A stretch of DNA of 64,000 nt from assembly GCA_900489925.1 (NCBI GenBank), contig UEHQ01000026.1:96515-160514 (forward strand). The letters run 5' to 3'. Shown in pieces: positions 44,048 through 52,878 of this stretch. Made by a program: the position numbers and the translations under genes. Source of the DNA: Hyphomicrobiales bacterium (GTDB lineage: Bacteria; Pseudomonadota; Alphaproteobacteria; Rhizobiales; Rhizobiaceae). Position 1 is the stretch's first letter. Every line of letters begins with the position of its first letter. The notes beneath the pieces are model-generated. The model saw nothing but the letters and a program-made list of their open reading frames with translations, did not search any database and was not told where the DNA came from.

Positions 44048-44254
44048 TCAGTGCGCGATCGTTTTTCTGTTGGCCAGAAGCAGGATGTAGTCGTCGGCGG
44101 CGTCAGCGATCGCCATCGCGACTTCCGCAGGCGCCCATCCCTTTCGTTGCGCCTCCCGGATAATCTCGTGAAGCGCTGGCTCGACCTCCGCCCGGCAATC
44201 GAGAAGTCGTTGGTCATGCGTGGTATCACTGCGAACAGATTGGAGATTGATCAT
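44048..44254 (-). CDS. Small hypothetical protein
   Basis: 68 residues, helical (LLDCRAEVEPALHEIIREAQRKGWAPAEVAMAIADAADDYILLLANR), the sort of short conserved protein common in rhizobial core genomes. GAGGGG lies 8 nt before ATG 44254; a GTG at 44263 is the longer choice. No signal peptide or TM. Function unknown. Confidence 0.6.
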   Translation of the reverse strand: MINLQSVRSDTTHDQRLLDCRAEVEPALHEIIREAQRKGWAPAEVAMAIADAADDYILLLANRKTIAH

Positions 44255-44263
44255 GACTGGCAC

Positions 44264-44966
44264 CCCTCATTTTCAGGGTCCTACCATGACATAGATTGCA
44301 GGTTGAGCAAGCGATTGCTGAAGGAAAGATGAAGTTTGGCTTGATGTGAGGTTTTTCGATTACATCACACCAAACGCGTTCGCCTGAGAAAGGGATTGAT
44401 TCGGCACAGTTTCCCTATTGAACGGGCCCCTTCACGCGTTTTCGCGCAGTGGCAGGCGCCAACGTCCCGGAACCTAGCGGATATGTTGCGGAACGCCATA
44501 GCAGATCAATTTTCGTTGATTTAATTAGCGTTCTGGCGGGTACTTTAATTAAGTAATTTCGCATATAACGGCATGATGAAGCCATTTGTTAGCCATGCAC
44601 CGTTCCTTCGATAGGACGCGGGGAAACACGAGGCGGGAAAAGGTTTTCGCTATCTCGCACCAAACCGGCGCCCATGGCCTCAGTCCAAAAATACCGTTTT
44701 GGTTGCATTTCCAGCGACCTCGCCCGACTGCGCTAGGTCGACACCGCTATAGGATAGCGTGTGGATATCGAATTGCGTCTGCCTACAGAACACCAGCACA
44801 TCGGGTGGTCTTGCGCGCCACAGCAGATCGCATATCCTTCTCCTCGGAGGGGGCGGTCAATGCGTTTCGCCATGAATACTGCGGCAGGGTCCGCGCGCAG
44901 CCAACCGTTTCAACTTCGTTCTGACTCGGCGTTCAATTCTTTGTTTTTCCAGAAAGGAACATGCGC
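44264..44966. other. 700-bp intergenic region
   Basis: No coding frame with a usable RBS or recognisable product. It contains AT-rich stretches (TTAATTAGCG, TTTAATTAAG near 44520-44560) that could be promoter or protein-binding sites. I see no RNA gene. Confidence 0.4.
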
Positions 44967-45218
44967 ATGGAAAGTGCAGGCGTTGGTTGGGTTGCAGCCA
45001 TCATCATCGGCGGGATTGCCGGTTGGCTGGCGGAAAAATTCATGAACAGCAGCATGGGTGTGTTCATGAACATCATTCTGGGGATCGTCGGAGCGATCGT
45101 GGCGAACGCGATCCTTTCCGCTTTCGGCGTCGTTCTCGGCGGGTGGATCGGTTATCTCATTGCCGGCTTCGTCGGCGCCTGCATCCTCATTGCGGTCGGG
45201 CGGGTCATCCGCCGCTGA
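44967..45218 (+). CDS. GlsB/YeaQ/YmgE family stress-response membrane protein
   Basis: 83 residues, three hydrophobic helices with the family pattern: GWVAAIIIGGIAGWLAEKFM, GVFMNIILGIVGAIVANAIL, GGWIGYLIAGFVGACILIAVGRVIRR. Members are small inner-membrane proteins induced by stress, without known biochemical activity. ATG 44967 has AGGA 8 nt upstream; ATG 44961 is too close to it. Followed by a strong terminator. Confidence 0.88.
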   Translation: MESAGVGWVAAIIIGGIAGWLAEKFMNSSMGVFMNIILGIVGAIVANAILSAFGVVLGGWIGYLIAGFVGACILIAVGRVIRR

Positions 45219-45231
45219 ATTTCGCGCATAT

Positions 45232-45268
45232 AAAAAGGCCGGGCGCCTCGGCGTCCGGCCTTTCCTTT
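45232..45268. terminator. Bidirectional Rho-independent terminator
   Basis: GGCCGGGCGCC pairs with GGCGTCCGGCC, with A5 before and CTTTCCTTTT after. Lies between convergent genes (the GlsB-like and DUF883 genes) and can serve both. Confidence 0.9.
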
Positions 45269-45288
45269 TGGGATAGTGGTTCCGCTTT

Positions 45289-45570
45289 CTATCGACGGCT
45301 CATCAATCCGAACAGATAAGCGACACCGGCGGTTACGGCGAGCGCGAAAATCGGTTCCTCGCGCACCTTATCGCGCACCCGCTCCGTCATGACCGATGCT
45401 TCGTCTGCGACAGCAGTCTTTGCGCCCTGCCCCAGCGCGACAACGCTGTCGGACAGGCGGGCAAGGTCTTCCCGCAGCGCCGCGACCTGCGCGGAAAGAT
45501 CGTCAGCTGCCACCTCCACCTTACCGCGCGCGGCGGTGGACTGGGCGGAGGCAGTTTTCATATCGGCCAT
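45289..45570 (-). CDS. DUF883 (ElaB/YqjD-like) membrane-anchored protein
   Basis: 93 residues: a long amphipathic helix with heptad-like spacing (ADDLSAQVAALREDLARLSDSVVAL, VMTERVRDKVREEP), then one C-terminal transmembrane helix (FALAVTAGVAYLFGLMSRR). This is the layout of ElaB/YqjD, inner-membrane proteins that bind ribosomes in stationary phase in E. coli. Likely a stress or stationary-phase function here; neighbours support only the stress flavour. Confidence 0.82.
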   Translation of the reverse strand: MADMKTASAQSTAARGKVEVAADDLSAQVAALREDLARLSDSVVALGQGAKTAVADEASVMTERVRDKVREEPIFALAVTAGVAYLFGLMSRR

Positions 45571-45788
45571 TGTCTACTCCTCTTTTCTCGGGATGCTGGT
45601 CAACGAAATAACCCCGGCAAAGGTTCCCGCGGTCGGTGTCTTTTGTTGCGTGTCGAACAGTCTGAACCGGCCCCGATATAACCCAGAGCTTTTGTCGCGA
45701 TAACCCTTCATTTCCGTACGGGTTTGCTCTAAGGAACGTCAAATGCTTTGCCCGCGAACGGGCGATAGAATGCGAGGTTTGCGTTTCG

Positions 45789-47681
45789 ATGTTCGATATT
45801 CTGCGAAGAGCTGCCCAGACTTGGGTTGCCAAGCTCCTCATGCTTCTCCTGGTCGCCTCCTTCGGCATATGGGGCGTTTCCCGCTCGCTGATCAGTGGTG
45901 GGAACAGTACCACTGTCGTCACCGTCGGCAACCAGCATGTCGACGTCAACGAATTCCGTCTCGCCTACCAGCGTCAGGTTGCAAATCTCAGCCAGCAGTT
46001 CGGCATGCGCCTGACGCCCGAGCAGGCCCGCGCCTTTGGCGTCGAGCAGCAGGTTCTGGCGCAACTGGTGGCCGGCGCATCGTTGGATCAGCTCGCCGAC
46101 GACATGAACCTCGGACTGTCCCAGGATCGGCTGGCACAGCTGATCGGTGACGACCCGGCCTTCAAGGCAGTCAACGGTCAGTTCGACCGGTCGCTGTTCA
46201 CGTCGCGCCTGCGCAACGCCGGCATCCGCGAAGACGACTATATCAAGGAACGCAGCAAGGTTGCTGTCCGCAGCCAGATCGTGGACGCCGTCTCCAACGG
46301 CTTCACCGCTCCGAAGACACTTGTCGATGCTCTGAAGCAGTACCGTCAGGAAAGCCGTGGCATCGACTATCTTCTCTTGACGAATGCGAATATCGAACCG
46401 ATCAAGGCTCCGGCGGACGACGTGCTCGCAAAGTGGTTCGAAGGCGCAAAGCCTCGCTTCCGCGCGCCGGAATACCGCAAGTTCGCCTATCTGAAGCTGC
46501 AGCCGGAAGACATCGCCGATGTCGGCTCCGTCACCGACGACCAGATTCGCGAGGACTTCGACAAACGCAAGGATAGCTACCGCACGCCGGAGCTCCGTAC
46601 CGTCGAGCAGCTTACCTTCCAGAACAAGGATCTGGCCAACGCAGCGGCTACGGCTTTGAAGACGGGCACCACGTTCGATCAGCTGATTGCCGATCAGGGC
46701 AAGACCGCAAGCGACGTGTTCCTCGGCGAGTTCTCGAAGGACAAGGTTCCGGATCAGACCGTTGCCGACGCCGCGTTCGCGGTGACCAAGAATGGCGGTA
46801 CCACGCCTGTTGTCGAAGGTTCCTTTGGTCCTGTCATCCTGCGCATCAGCAACATCAAGCCAGAATCCACGAAGAGCCTAGACGAAGTCAAGGAAGAGAT
46901 CCGCAAGCAGCTTGCAGTCGCCAACGCTTCGCAGGAACTCATCAATATTCACGACCAGATCGAGGATCTCCGCAGCTCCGGCTCCACGCTCGAACAAATC
47001 GCCACGCAGCTGAAGCTGAAGGCTGTCGTGATCGACGCCGTCGATTCGACGGGCCTCGACAAGAGCGGCAACGAGGTCAAGGACATTCCGGCCAAGCAGC
47101 AGGTTCTGGCTGCCGCTTTCAAGGCCGAGTCCGGCGCCGATGTTCCTTCGCTGTCGATCGGTACGGATGGCTATCTCTGGCTCGATGTCCGTGAAGTGAC
47201 GCCGGAGCGCGACCGTCCGCTTGCCGAAGTTCGCGACAAGGCCGTCGCCGACTGGACTGCCGAGCAGCAGAAGGCAGAACTCGCCAAGAAAGCCGACGAG
47301 TTGAAGCAGCAGGCGCAGAAGGGCACGTCCCTTGCCGATCTCGCCGCTCCCCTCGGCATTACAGTTGAAAGCAAGAGCGGCATTACCCGCGGCATGGACG
47401 ATGCCGTTCTCGGCAATGCCGGCGTCACGGCTGCATTCGCTGGTCCGATCGATACCGTTGCCAACGCCGTCGGCGCCGACCCAACGACGCAGATCCTGCT
47501 GAAGGTCACGGAAGTCAATCCGGAAGCGACTGGTGACGTGCTCAACAACCAGGACCAACAAATCACCGCAATGGCCAACGCTGCCGGCGACGACATTCTC
47601 GATCAGATGGTCAACCTGCTGCAAACGCAGTACGGCGCATCGATCAACCAGCAGCTGGCAGAACAAGCAACCGTCCGCTAG
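45789..47681 (+). CDS. ppiD: Peptidyl-prolyl cis-trans isomerase, PpiD/SurA-N type periplasmic chaperone
   Basis: 630 residues. An N-terminal TM anchor (TWVAKLLMLLLVASFGIWGVS), a SurA_N-like chaperone domain (VGNQHVDVNEFRLAYQRQVANLSQQFGMRLTPEQ ... QLVAGASLDQLADDMNLGLS), a parvulin-type rotamase region in the middle, and a long helical C-terminus. The layout is that of PpiD, an inner-membrane chaperone facing the periplasm that helps proteins leaving the Sec translocon. It ends 14 nt before trpD and is probably co-transcribed with the trpDC-moaC-moeA operon, a conserved alphaproteobacterial order. Confidence 0.9.
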   Translation: MFDILRRAAQTWVAKLLMLLLVASFGIWGVSRSLISGGNSTTVVTVGNQHVDVNEFRLAYQRQVANLSQQFGMRLTPEQARAFGVEQQVLAQLVAGASLDQLADDMNLGLSQDRLAQLIGDDPAFKAVNGQFDRSLFTSRLRNAGIREDDYIKERSKVAVRSQIVDAVSNGFTAPKTLVDALKQYRQESRGIDYLLLTNANIEPIKAPADDVLAKWFEGAKPRFRAPEYRKFAYLKLQPEDIADVGSVTDDQIREDFDKRKDSYRTPELRTVEQLTFQNKDLANAAATALKTGTTFDQLIADQGKTASDVFLGEFSKDKVPDQTVADAAFAVTKNGGTTPVVEGSFGPVILRISNIKPESTKSLDEVKEEIRKQLAVANASQELINIHDQIEDLRSSGSTLEQIATQLKLKAVVIDAVDSTGLDKSGNEVKDIPAKQQVLAAAFKAESGADVPSLSIGTDGYLWLDVREVTPERDRPLAEVRDKAVADWTAEQQKAELAKKADELKQQAQKGTSLADLAAPLGITVESKSGITRGMDDAVLGNAGVTAAFAGPIDTVANAVGADPTTQILLKVTEVNPEATGDVLNNQDQQITAMANAAGDDILDQMVNLLQTQYGASINQQLAEQATVR

Positions 47682-47695
47682 GGAGAGCGAACCGC

Positions 47696-48712
47696 ATGAC
47701 CGATCTGAAGCCGCTTCTGGCCAAGGCTGCGAGCCGCGAACCGCTGACACGCGAGGAAGCACGCCAGGCGTTCGACATCCTGATGTCCGGTCAGGCGACA
47801 CCTTCGCAGATCGGCGGCTTTCTGATGGCCCTGCGCGTGCGTGGTGAGACCGTCGACGAGATCGTCGGTGCCGTCAGCACGATGCGATCGAAGATGCTGA
47901 CCGTGGAGGCACCTGCCGATGCGATCGACATCGTCGGCACCGGCGGCGACGCCAGCGGTACCTATAATATCTCGACGCTGGCGGCGCTGATCGTCGCCGG
48001 CGCCGGTGTTCCGGTCGCCAAGCACGGCAATCGGGCGCTGAGCTCCAAATCCGGCGCGGCCGACAGCCTCGCTGCGCTCGGCGTCAAGCTGGACATTCCG
48101 CCGGAAGTAATCTCGCGCTGCATCCATGAAGCCGGCGTTGGCTTCATGTTCGCCCAGCAGCACCACTCCGCGATGCGCCACGTCGGGCCATCGCGCGTCG
48201 AGCTGGGAACGCGCACCATCTTCAACCTTCTCGGTCCGCTCTCCAATCCGGCCGGGGTTCGCCGCCAGCTGCTCGGCGTCTATGCCCCGCAATGGGTGGT
48301 TCCGATCGCCGAAGTCATGCGTGATCTTGGTTCGGAAAGCGTCTGGGTCGTGCACGGCAGCGGCCTCGACGAGATCACCACGACCGGCAGCACGAATGTC
48401 GCGGCACTTGAGGGCGGCAAGATCCGTACCTTCGAGCTGTCTCCGGCGGATTTCGGCCTCCAGACGGTCAAGCTGGAAGCGATCAAGGGTGGTGACGGCG
48501 TTGTGAATGCGGCGGCACTTCGTGAGGTCCTCAGCGGCGCCAAGAATGCCTATCGTGATATCGCGCTGGCCAATGCAGCTGCATCCCTCGTGATCGCGGG
48601 CAAGGCGGAGGTCCTGCGCGACGGTATGCGGCTCGCCACTGAATCGCTGGATAGCGGCGCGACCGCTGCGGCGCTCGACAAACTCATCGCCGTGTCGAAC
48701 GATATCGACTAG
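47696..48712 (+). CDS. trpD: Anthranilate phosphoribosyltransferase
   Basis: 338 residues. Transfers the phosphoribosyl group of PRPP to anthranilate (tryptophan pathway, cytoplasm). The glycine loop [17 protein letters not shown], the [21 protein letters not shown] segment and [37 protein letters not shown] are diagnostic. Follows ppiD by 14 nt and precedes trpC by 9 nt. Confidence 0.97.
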   Translation: [338 protein letters not shown]

Positions 48713-48721
48713 GATCGTGAT

Positions 48722-49534
48722 ATGACGGATATTCTCAAGAAGATCGAACTCTACAAGCTGGAGGAGATCGCCGCCGCGAAGGCGAAGGTTTCGCTCGCGG
48801 ACCTCAAGGCGATGCAAGCCGGGCAATCCGCTCCCCGCGGCTTTCACAAGGCACTGGTGGACAAGCGTGACGCCGGCAATTTCGGCCTGATCGCGGAAAT
48901 CAAGAAGGCCAGCCCTTCCAAGGGATTGATCCGCCCCGACTTCGATCCGCCGGCGCTCGCCAAGGCGTATGAACTGGGCGGTGCGGCCTGCCTGTCGGTG
49001 TTGACCGATACCCCAAGCTTTCAGGGTGCGCCGGAATTCCTGACCGCCGCGCGGGCCGCCTGCGACCTTCCTGCACTCCGCAAGGACTTCATGTTCGATA
49101 CCTACCAGGTGCAGGAAGCCCGTGCATGGGGCGCCGATTGCATCCTGCTGATCATGGCCTCGCTCTCCGACAGCGATGCCGAACGCCTGCAGGACGAAGC
49201 GTTTGGCCTCGGCATGGACGTTCTGATCGAGGTTCACGATGCCGAAGAGATGGAACGCGCCCTGAAGCTCTCCTCCCCGCTGGTCGGCATCAACAACCGC
49301 AATCTGCGGACTTTCGAAGTCAGCCTGACGGTAAGCGAAGAGCTTGCTGGCATGGCGCCGGCCGATCGGCTGCTCGTCGGCGAAAGCGGCATTTTCACCA
49401 ATGCCGATTGCAAGCGGCTGCACACCGTCGGCATCAACACATTCCTCGTGGGCGAAAGCCTGATGCGCAAGGATGATGTGACGGCAGCGACCCGCGCCCT
49501 GCTCTTCGACAACGCCACGATGGCGGCCGAGTGA
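48722..49534 (+). CDS. trpC: Indole-3-glycerol-phosphate synthase
   Basis: 270 residues, TIM barrel. Catalytic/phosphate motifs: GLIAEIKKASPSKGLIRPDFDP, ACLSVLTDTPSFQG, LRKDFMFDTYQVQEARAWGAD, EVHDAEEMERAL, IGVNNRNLRTFEV-type (VGINNRNLRTFEV), LLVGESGIFT. Closes the indole ring in tryptophan synthesis. moaC starts 1 nt after its stop, so the four genes form a tight operon. Confidence 0.97.
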   Translation: MTDILKKIELYKLEEIAAAKAKVSLADLKAMQAGQSAPRGFHKALVDKRDAGNFGLIAEIKKASPSKGLIRPDFDPPALAKAYELGGAACLSVLTDTPSFQGAPEFLTAARAACDLPALRKDFMFDTYQVQEARAWGADCILLIMASLSDSDAERLQDEAFGLGMDVLIEVHDAEEMERALKLSSPLVGINNRNLRTFEVSLTVSEELAGMAPADRLLVGESGIFTNADCKRLHTVGINTFLVGESLMRKDDVTAATRALLFDNATMAAE

Positions 49535-49535
49535 G

Positions 49536-50036
49536 ATGAGCGGCGGCCGAGCCGAACTCACGCATATCGATGCCTCGGGCGAGGCACGCATGGTCGATGT
49601 CGGCGACAAGGCCGAGACAGTGCGTGTCGCAACCGCCGAGGGCTGCGTGAAGATGGCGCCGGAAACGCTCGCGCTGATCCGCCAGGGTAACGCCAAGAAA
49701 GGCGACGTCATTGGCACGGCACGTCTTGCGGGCATAATGGCGGCGAAGCAGACCAGCAGCCTTATTCCTCTCTGCCATCCCCTCATGCTGACCAGGGTTT
49801 CGGTCGACATCGCCGAGGACGACAATCTGCCGGGGTTGCGCGTGACAGCAACCGCTAAGCTGACCGGGCGAACCGGCGTCGAAATGGAAGCGCTGACGGC
49901 TGTTTCGGTCGCCTGCCTGACGATCTACGACATGGCCAAGGCCGCGGACCGCACGATGGAAATCGGCGGCATCCGGCTGCTTGAGAAATCGGGCGGTAAG
50001 TCCGGGGATTTCCGGCATCCGGAGCATTCGAAATGA
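49536..50036 (+). CDS. moaC: Cyclic pyranopterin monophosphate synthase
   Basis: 166 residues. Makes cyclic pyranopterin monophosphate, the first molybdenum-cofactor intermediate, together with MoaA. Motifs: MVDVGDKAETVRVATAEG, KKGDVIGTARLAGIMAAKQT, LIPLCHPLMLTRV and TGVEMEALTAVSVACLTIYDMAKA. Its stop overlaps the moeA start (ATGA), so the two Moco genes are translationally coupled. Confidence 0.96.
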   Translation: MSGGRAELTHIDASGEARMVDVGDKAETVRVATAEGCVKMAPETLALIRQGNAKKGDVIGTARLAGIMAAKQTSSLIPLCHPLMLTRVSVDIAEDDNLPGLRVTATAKLTGRTGVEMEALTAVSVACLTIYDMAKAADRTMEIGGIRLLEKSGGKSGDFRHPEHSK

Positions 50037-51256
50037 GCCTGATCCCGGTCGCGGAGGCACAAGAACGGCTACTGTCACGGGCTAGACCGATCCAGCTGTC
50101 GGAGTCTGTTACGCTCGCAGCAGGCGATGGGCGCGTGCTTGCGGAGGATTTGGCCGCGAGACTGACGCAACCGCCCTTCGATGCCTCGGCGATGGATGGG
50201 TACGCCTTGCGGCATGCGGATGCGGCCGAACCCGGCGCTGCGCTGACGCTCATCGGAACATCGTCAGCCGGCCACGGCTTCGATGGCACGATCGGCGAAG
50301 GCGAGACGGTTCGCATCTTCACCGGTGCACCGGTTCCAGCAGGTGCCGACAGCGTGCTGCTGCAGGAAGATGCCGAGAAGATCGATGGCGGCATACGGAC
50401 GAACTATCCGGTGCGCGCGGGCCAGCATATCCGCCCACGCGGACAGGACTTCGTGGAAGGAGAGACCGTTCTCCCGGCCGGGACAGTGCTCGATTTCTCC
50501 CGCCTGACGGTGGCGGCCGGCATGAACCACGCGACGTTGCCGGTATTGCGCAGGCCGCTGGTCGCCCTTCTTGCCACCGGTGACGAATTGCTCCCTCCGG
50601 GAAGCACGCTTGCGGACGCGCAGATCATCGCTTCAAGCACCTTCGGCATCGCGGCGCTCGCCCGCAAGGCGGGTGCAGAGGTCCTCGACCTCGGCATTGT
50701 ACCGGATGACACGATAGCGATCACCGAAGCCGTCTCGCGGGCACGACATGCGAAAGCGGACGTTATCGTAACACTCGGCGGCGCATCCGTGGGTGATCAT
50801 GATCTGGTGCAGGCAACGCTGCTTGCGGCGGGCATGAAGCTTGATTTTTGGCGCATCGCCATGCGACCGGGCAAGCCGCTGATGGTCGGCAGCCTCGAAG
50901 AGACCCATGTCCTCGGCCTGCCGGGCAATCCCGTCTCCAGCCTCGTGTGCGGGCTCCTCTTCCTCGAGCCTCTGATCCGCAAGCTGGCAAGCCTGCCGTC
51001 TGTCAAACGCGAGGCTACTGCGGAGAGCGCGGTAGTGTTGCGCGCCAACGACCAGCGCCAGGACTATGTTCGGGCGCGGCTGACGCGATCCCCGTCCGGC
51101 TCGCTGCTCGTTGAACCCTTCAGCAAGCAGGATTCTTCGATGATGAAGATCTTTGCCTATGCCGATTGCCTGATCGTGCGCCCGCCGCATGCGGCTGAAC
51201 TTCCGGCGGGCGGTCCCTGCCCTGTCATACTCTTGCGTCCAGACCTTATCGGCTGA
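50033..51256 (+). CDS. moeA: Molybdopterin molybdenumtransferase
   Basis: 407 residues. Inserts molybdate into adenylated molybdopterin. The N-terminal LTQPPFDASAMDGYALR, the central LATGDELLPPG and VIVTLGGASVGDHDLV, and KPLMVGSLEETHVLGLPGNPVSSLV are the usual MoeA signatures. In many rhizobia lexA follows at this point; here an ACT-domain gene follows instead. Confidence 0.95.
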   Translation: MSLIPVAEAQERLLSRARPIQLSESVTLAAGDGRVLAEDLAARLTQPPFDASAMDGYALRHADAAEPGAALTLIGTSSAGHGFDGTIGEGETVRIFTGAPVPAGADSVLLQEDAEKIDGGIRTNYPVRAGQHIRPRGQDFVEGETVLPAGTVLDFSRLTVAAGMNHATLPVLRRPLVALLATGDELLPPGSTLADAQIIASSTFGIAALARKAGAEVLDLGIVPDDTIAITEAVSRARHAKADVIVTLGGASVGDHDLVQATLLAAGMKLDFWRIAMRPGKPLMVGSLEETHVLGLPGNPVSSLVCGLLFLEPLIRKLASLPSVKREATAESAVVLRANDQRQDYVRARLTRSPSGSLLVEPFSKQDSSMMKIFAYADCLIVRPPHAAELPAGGPCPVILLRPDLIG

Positions 51257-51318
51257 CCTTTCCAAGTCGTGGTATGGTCCTGTCATCGGGATTTCAGCAC
51301 AATGACCGGAAGAGAGTG

Positions 51319-51756
51319 ATGACCATCACACCACAGCCAGTACGAGATACACAGTCGATGGTATCAGGCATGAGGCCGAAGCTCGTCGAGGGAGAGTTCA
51401 TATTCTGCACCACGAGAGACGAGCACATGGCGGAACGCATTGGCGATATTGCCCTGGCGCGGTTTCGCGAAGATGAAGGCATCTCGTTCATCATCGAGAG
51501 AAACCAAGCAGCCGAGATGGGTTTCGACTGCAGCCTCCCGATGCGCCGGATCATCCTCGAGGTCTTCTCCTCGCTGGAAGGCATTGGATTGACGGCGGCG
51601 GTTGCCACGGCCCTCACCGCCCATCAAATCCCCTGCAACATGGTGGCCGCCTACCACCACGACCACGTCTTCGTGCCCGCGGACATGGCCGGCACAGCGA
51701 TCGATGTTCTGCGGGAAGTGCAGCAATCCGCCGCCTCGGCAGGATTCGGCCGCTAA
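51319..51756 (+). CDS. ACT-domain-containing protein
   Basis: 145 residues with an ACT fold: REDEGISFIIERNQAAEMGF, then the amino-acid-binding LEVFSSLEGIGLTAAVATALTAHQIPCNMVAAYHHDHVFVP. Conserved in rhizobia as a stand-alone ACT protein with no attached enzyme, so it may bind an amino acid and regulate a partner. ATG 51319 with AGAG upstream. Its stop overlaps the stop of the convergent methyltransferase gene by 4 nt. Confidence 0.75.
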   Translation: MTITPQPVRDTQSMVSGMRPKLVEGEFIFCTTRDEHMAERIGDIALARFREDEGISFIIERNQAAEMGFDCSLPMRRIILEVFSSLEGIGLTAAVATALTAHQIPCNMVAAYHHDHVFVPADMAGTAIDVLREVQQSAASAGFGR

Positions 51757-52406
51757 ACCCGCTGGTCGATGGCGAACACGCCGCTAACATTTGCGGTGTT
51801 CTGTGCGCTATCGCCGAAGTCAGCTACCGCGTACTCGGCGATTAGACGCAGTTGCTTCTTGGGCAACGGCGCGCGACGCGGATCTCCAATAAGCACATCA
51901 ATCCCCGCTGACGCGCACCTGGTAAGAAAAGGCAATGCACGATCCGCGAGCTGGCGATCATAGAACACATCGCCTGCGAGAATGATATCGACGTCCGGCG
52001 GTTCTCCTGACAGCAGATCCGTCTGTATAGCTTCGATGGAAAGCCCATTTGCCTCGGCATTGAGGGCGATTGCAGCGATGGCATTCGCGTCGATGTCAAC
52101 GGCCTTGACGGCAACAGCACCGCGCGTGGCTGCGGCGATTGCGACAATTCCGGAGCCCGCCCCAAGATCGAGGACGCGGCGTCCCCGGACTAGTGCCGGA
52201 TTTGCAAGGATATGATGCGCAAGCACGGCACCGCCCGCCCAGCAATAGGCCCAATAGGGCGCTGGATCGTCATCACGTCGCGCAAGCCGCGATAGCCCGC
52301 TGCCGGGATGAGCCATGTAGAGCGATATGCCAGGCAAGCCTGGGACGGGCTGGAGGCGCAGGTTCGCTTGAATGAAAGCCCGAACATCCTCGGCGAATGG
52401 CTTCAT
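51753..52406 (-). CDS. SAM-dependent methyltransferase (ETFB-lysine/protein methyltransferase type)
   Basis: 217 residues. SAM-binding motif I VLDLGAGSGIVAIAAATRGA, acidic motif II AVDIDANAI, and motif IV IILAGDVFYDRQLADRALPFL. The PYWAYCWAGGAVLAHHIL segment before motif I is shared with the mitochondrial ETF-beta lysine methyltransferase family, for which the bacterial relatives have similar specificity. Substrate therefore possibly a protein lysine; not certain. Confidence 0.82.
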   Translation of the reverse strand: MKPFAEDVRAFIQANLRLQPVPGLPGISLYMAHPGSGLSRLARRDDDPAPYWAYCWAGGAVLAHHILANPALVRGRRVLDLGAGSGIVAIAAATRGAVAVKAVDIDANAIAAIALNAEANGLSIEAIQTDLLSGEPPDVDIILAGDVFYDRQLADRALPFLTRCASAGIDVLIGDPRRAPLPKKQLRLIAEYAVADFGDSAQNTANVSGVFAIDQRV

Positions 52407-52410
52407 TCGC

Positions 52411-52842
52411 TCAATAGTTCTTCATCGCAAGATGCGGAATCCCGGCGTCCAGAAACTCGTCGCCGTAAGCAACAAAGCCGAGGCGCTCGTACAGCCCCAC
52501 CTTATCGCGCTGGGCCGTCAGGTAAAACCGATTGCCACGGGCCGCGCGATGTTCCGTCATCGCATAGTCCATCATTCGATTGGCGATGCCCTGCCCCCGC
52601 CAAGCCATCGCAACGGCCACACGCCCGATCTTGACGTGTTCCTCCGCGTGGAGCACGCGGAGTGTGCCGCACACCTCGCCCGCTGCCAATGCAACGACGT
52701 GATGTGCGGTCAGGTCGTAAGTATCGAACTCTTCGTCCGGCGGAACCTTCTGCTCGGCAATAAAGACTTCGCGCCGAAGCTTGAAACCTTCGTTGCAGAG
52801 GGTGCTGAAGAGCGGAACCGTCAGGATCACTACGTCATTCAT
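52411..52842 (-). CDS. GNAT family N-acetyltransferase (ElaA-like)
   Basis: 143 residues with the acetyl-CoA motif VKIGRVAVAMAWRGQGIANRMMDYAM and the terminal RFYLTAQRDKVGLYERLGFVAYGDEFLDAGIPHLAMKNY, typical of ElaA-like acyltransferases. Acceptor unknown. AGGAGG lies 5 nt before ATG 52842. It lies 4 nt upstream of the methyltransferase gene, so the two form an operon. Confidence 0.88.
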   Translation of the reverse strand: MNDVVILTVPLFSTLCNEGFKLRREVFIAEQKVPPDEEFDTYDLTAHHVVALAAGEVCGTLRVLHAEEHVKIGRVAVAMAWRGQGIANRMMDYAMTEHRAARGNRFYLTAQRDKVGLYERLGFVAYGDEFLDAGIPHLAMKNY

Positions 52843-52878
52843 CACATCCTCCTTTGCGCCGGTGAGACGTTACAGACG

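Noticed and set aside
44586..44924. 112-residue plus-strand open frame in the region before the GlsB-like gene
   Set aside because: Arg/Ser-rich composition, no RBS, no domain; better described as non-coding.
47678..49825. 715-residue minus-strand open frame over trpD-trpC
   Set aside because: Antisense to two unambiguous biosynthetic genes; no motifs.
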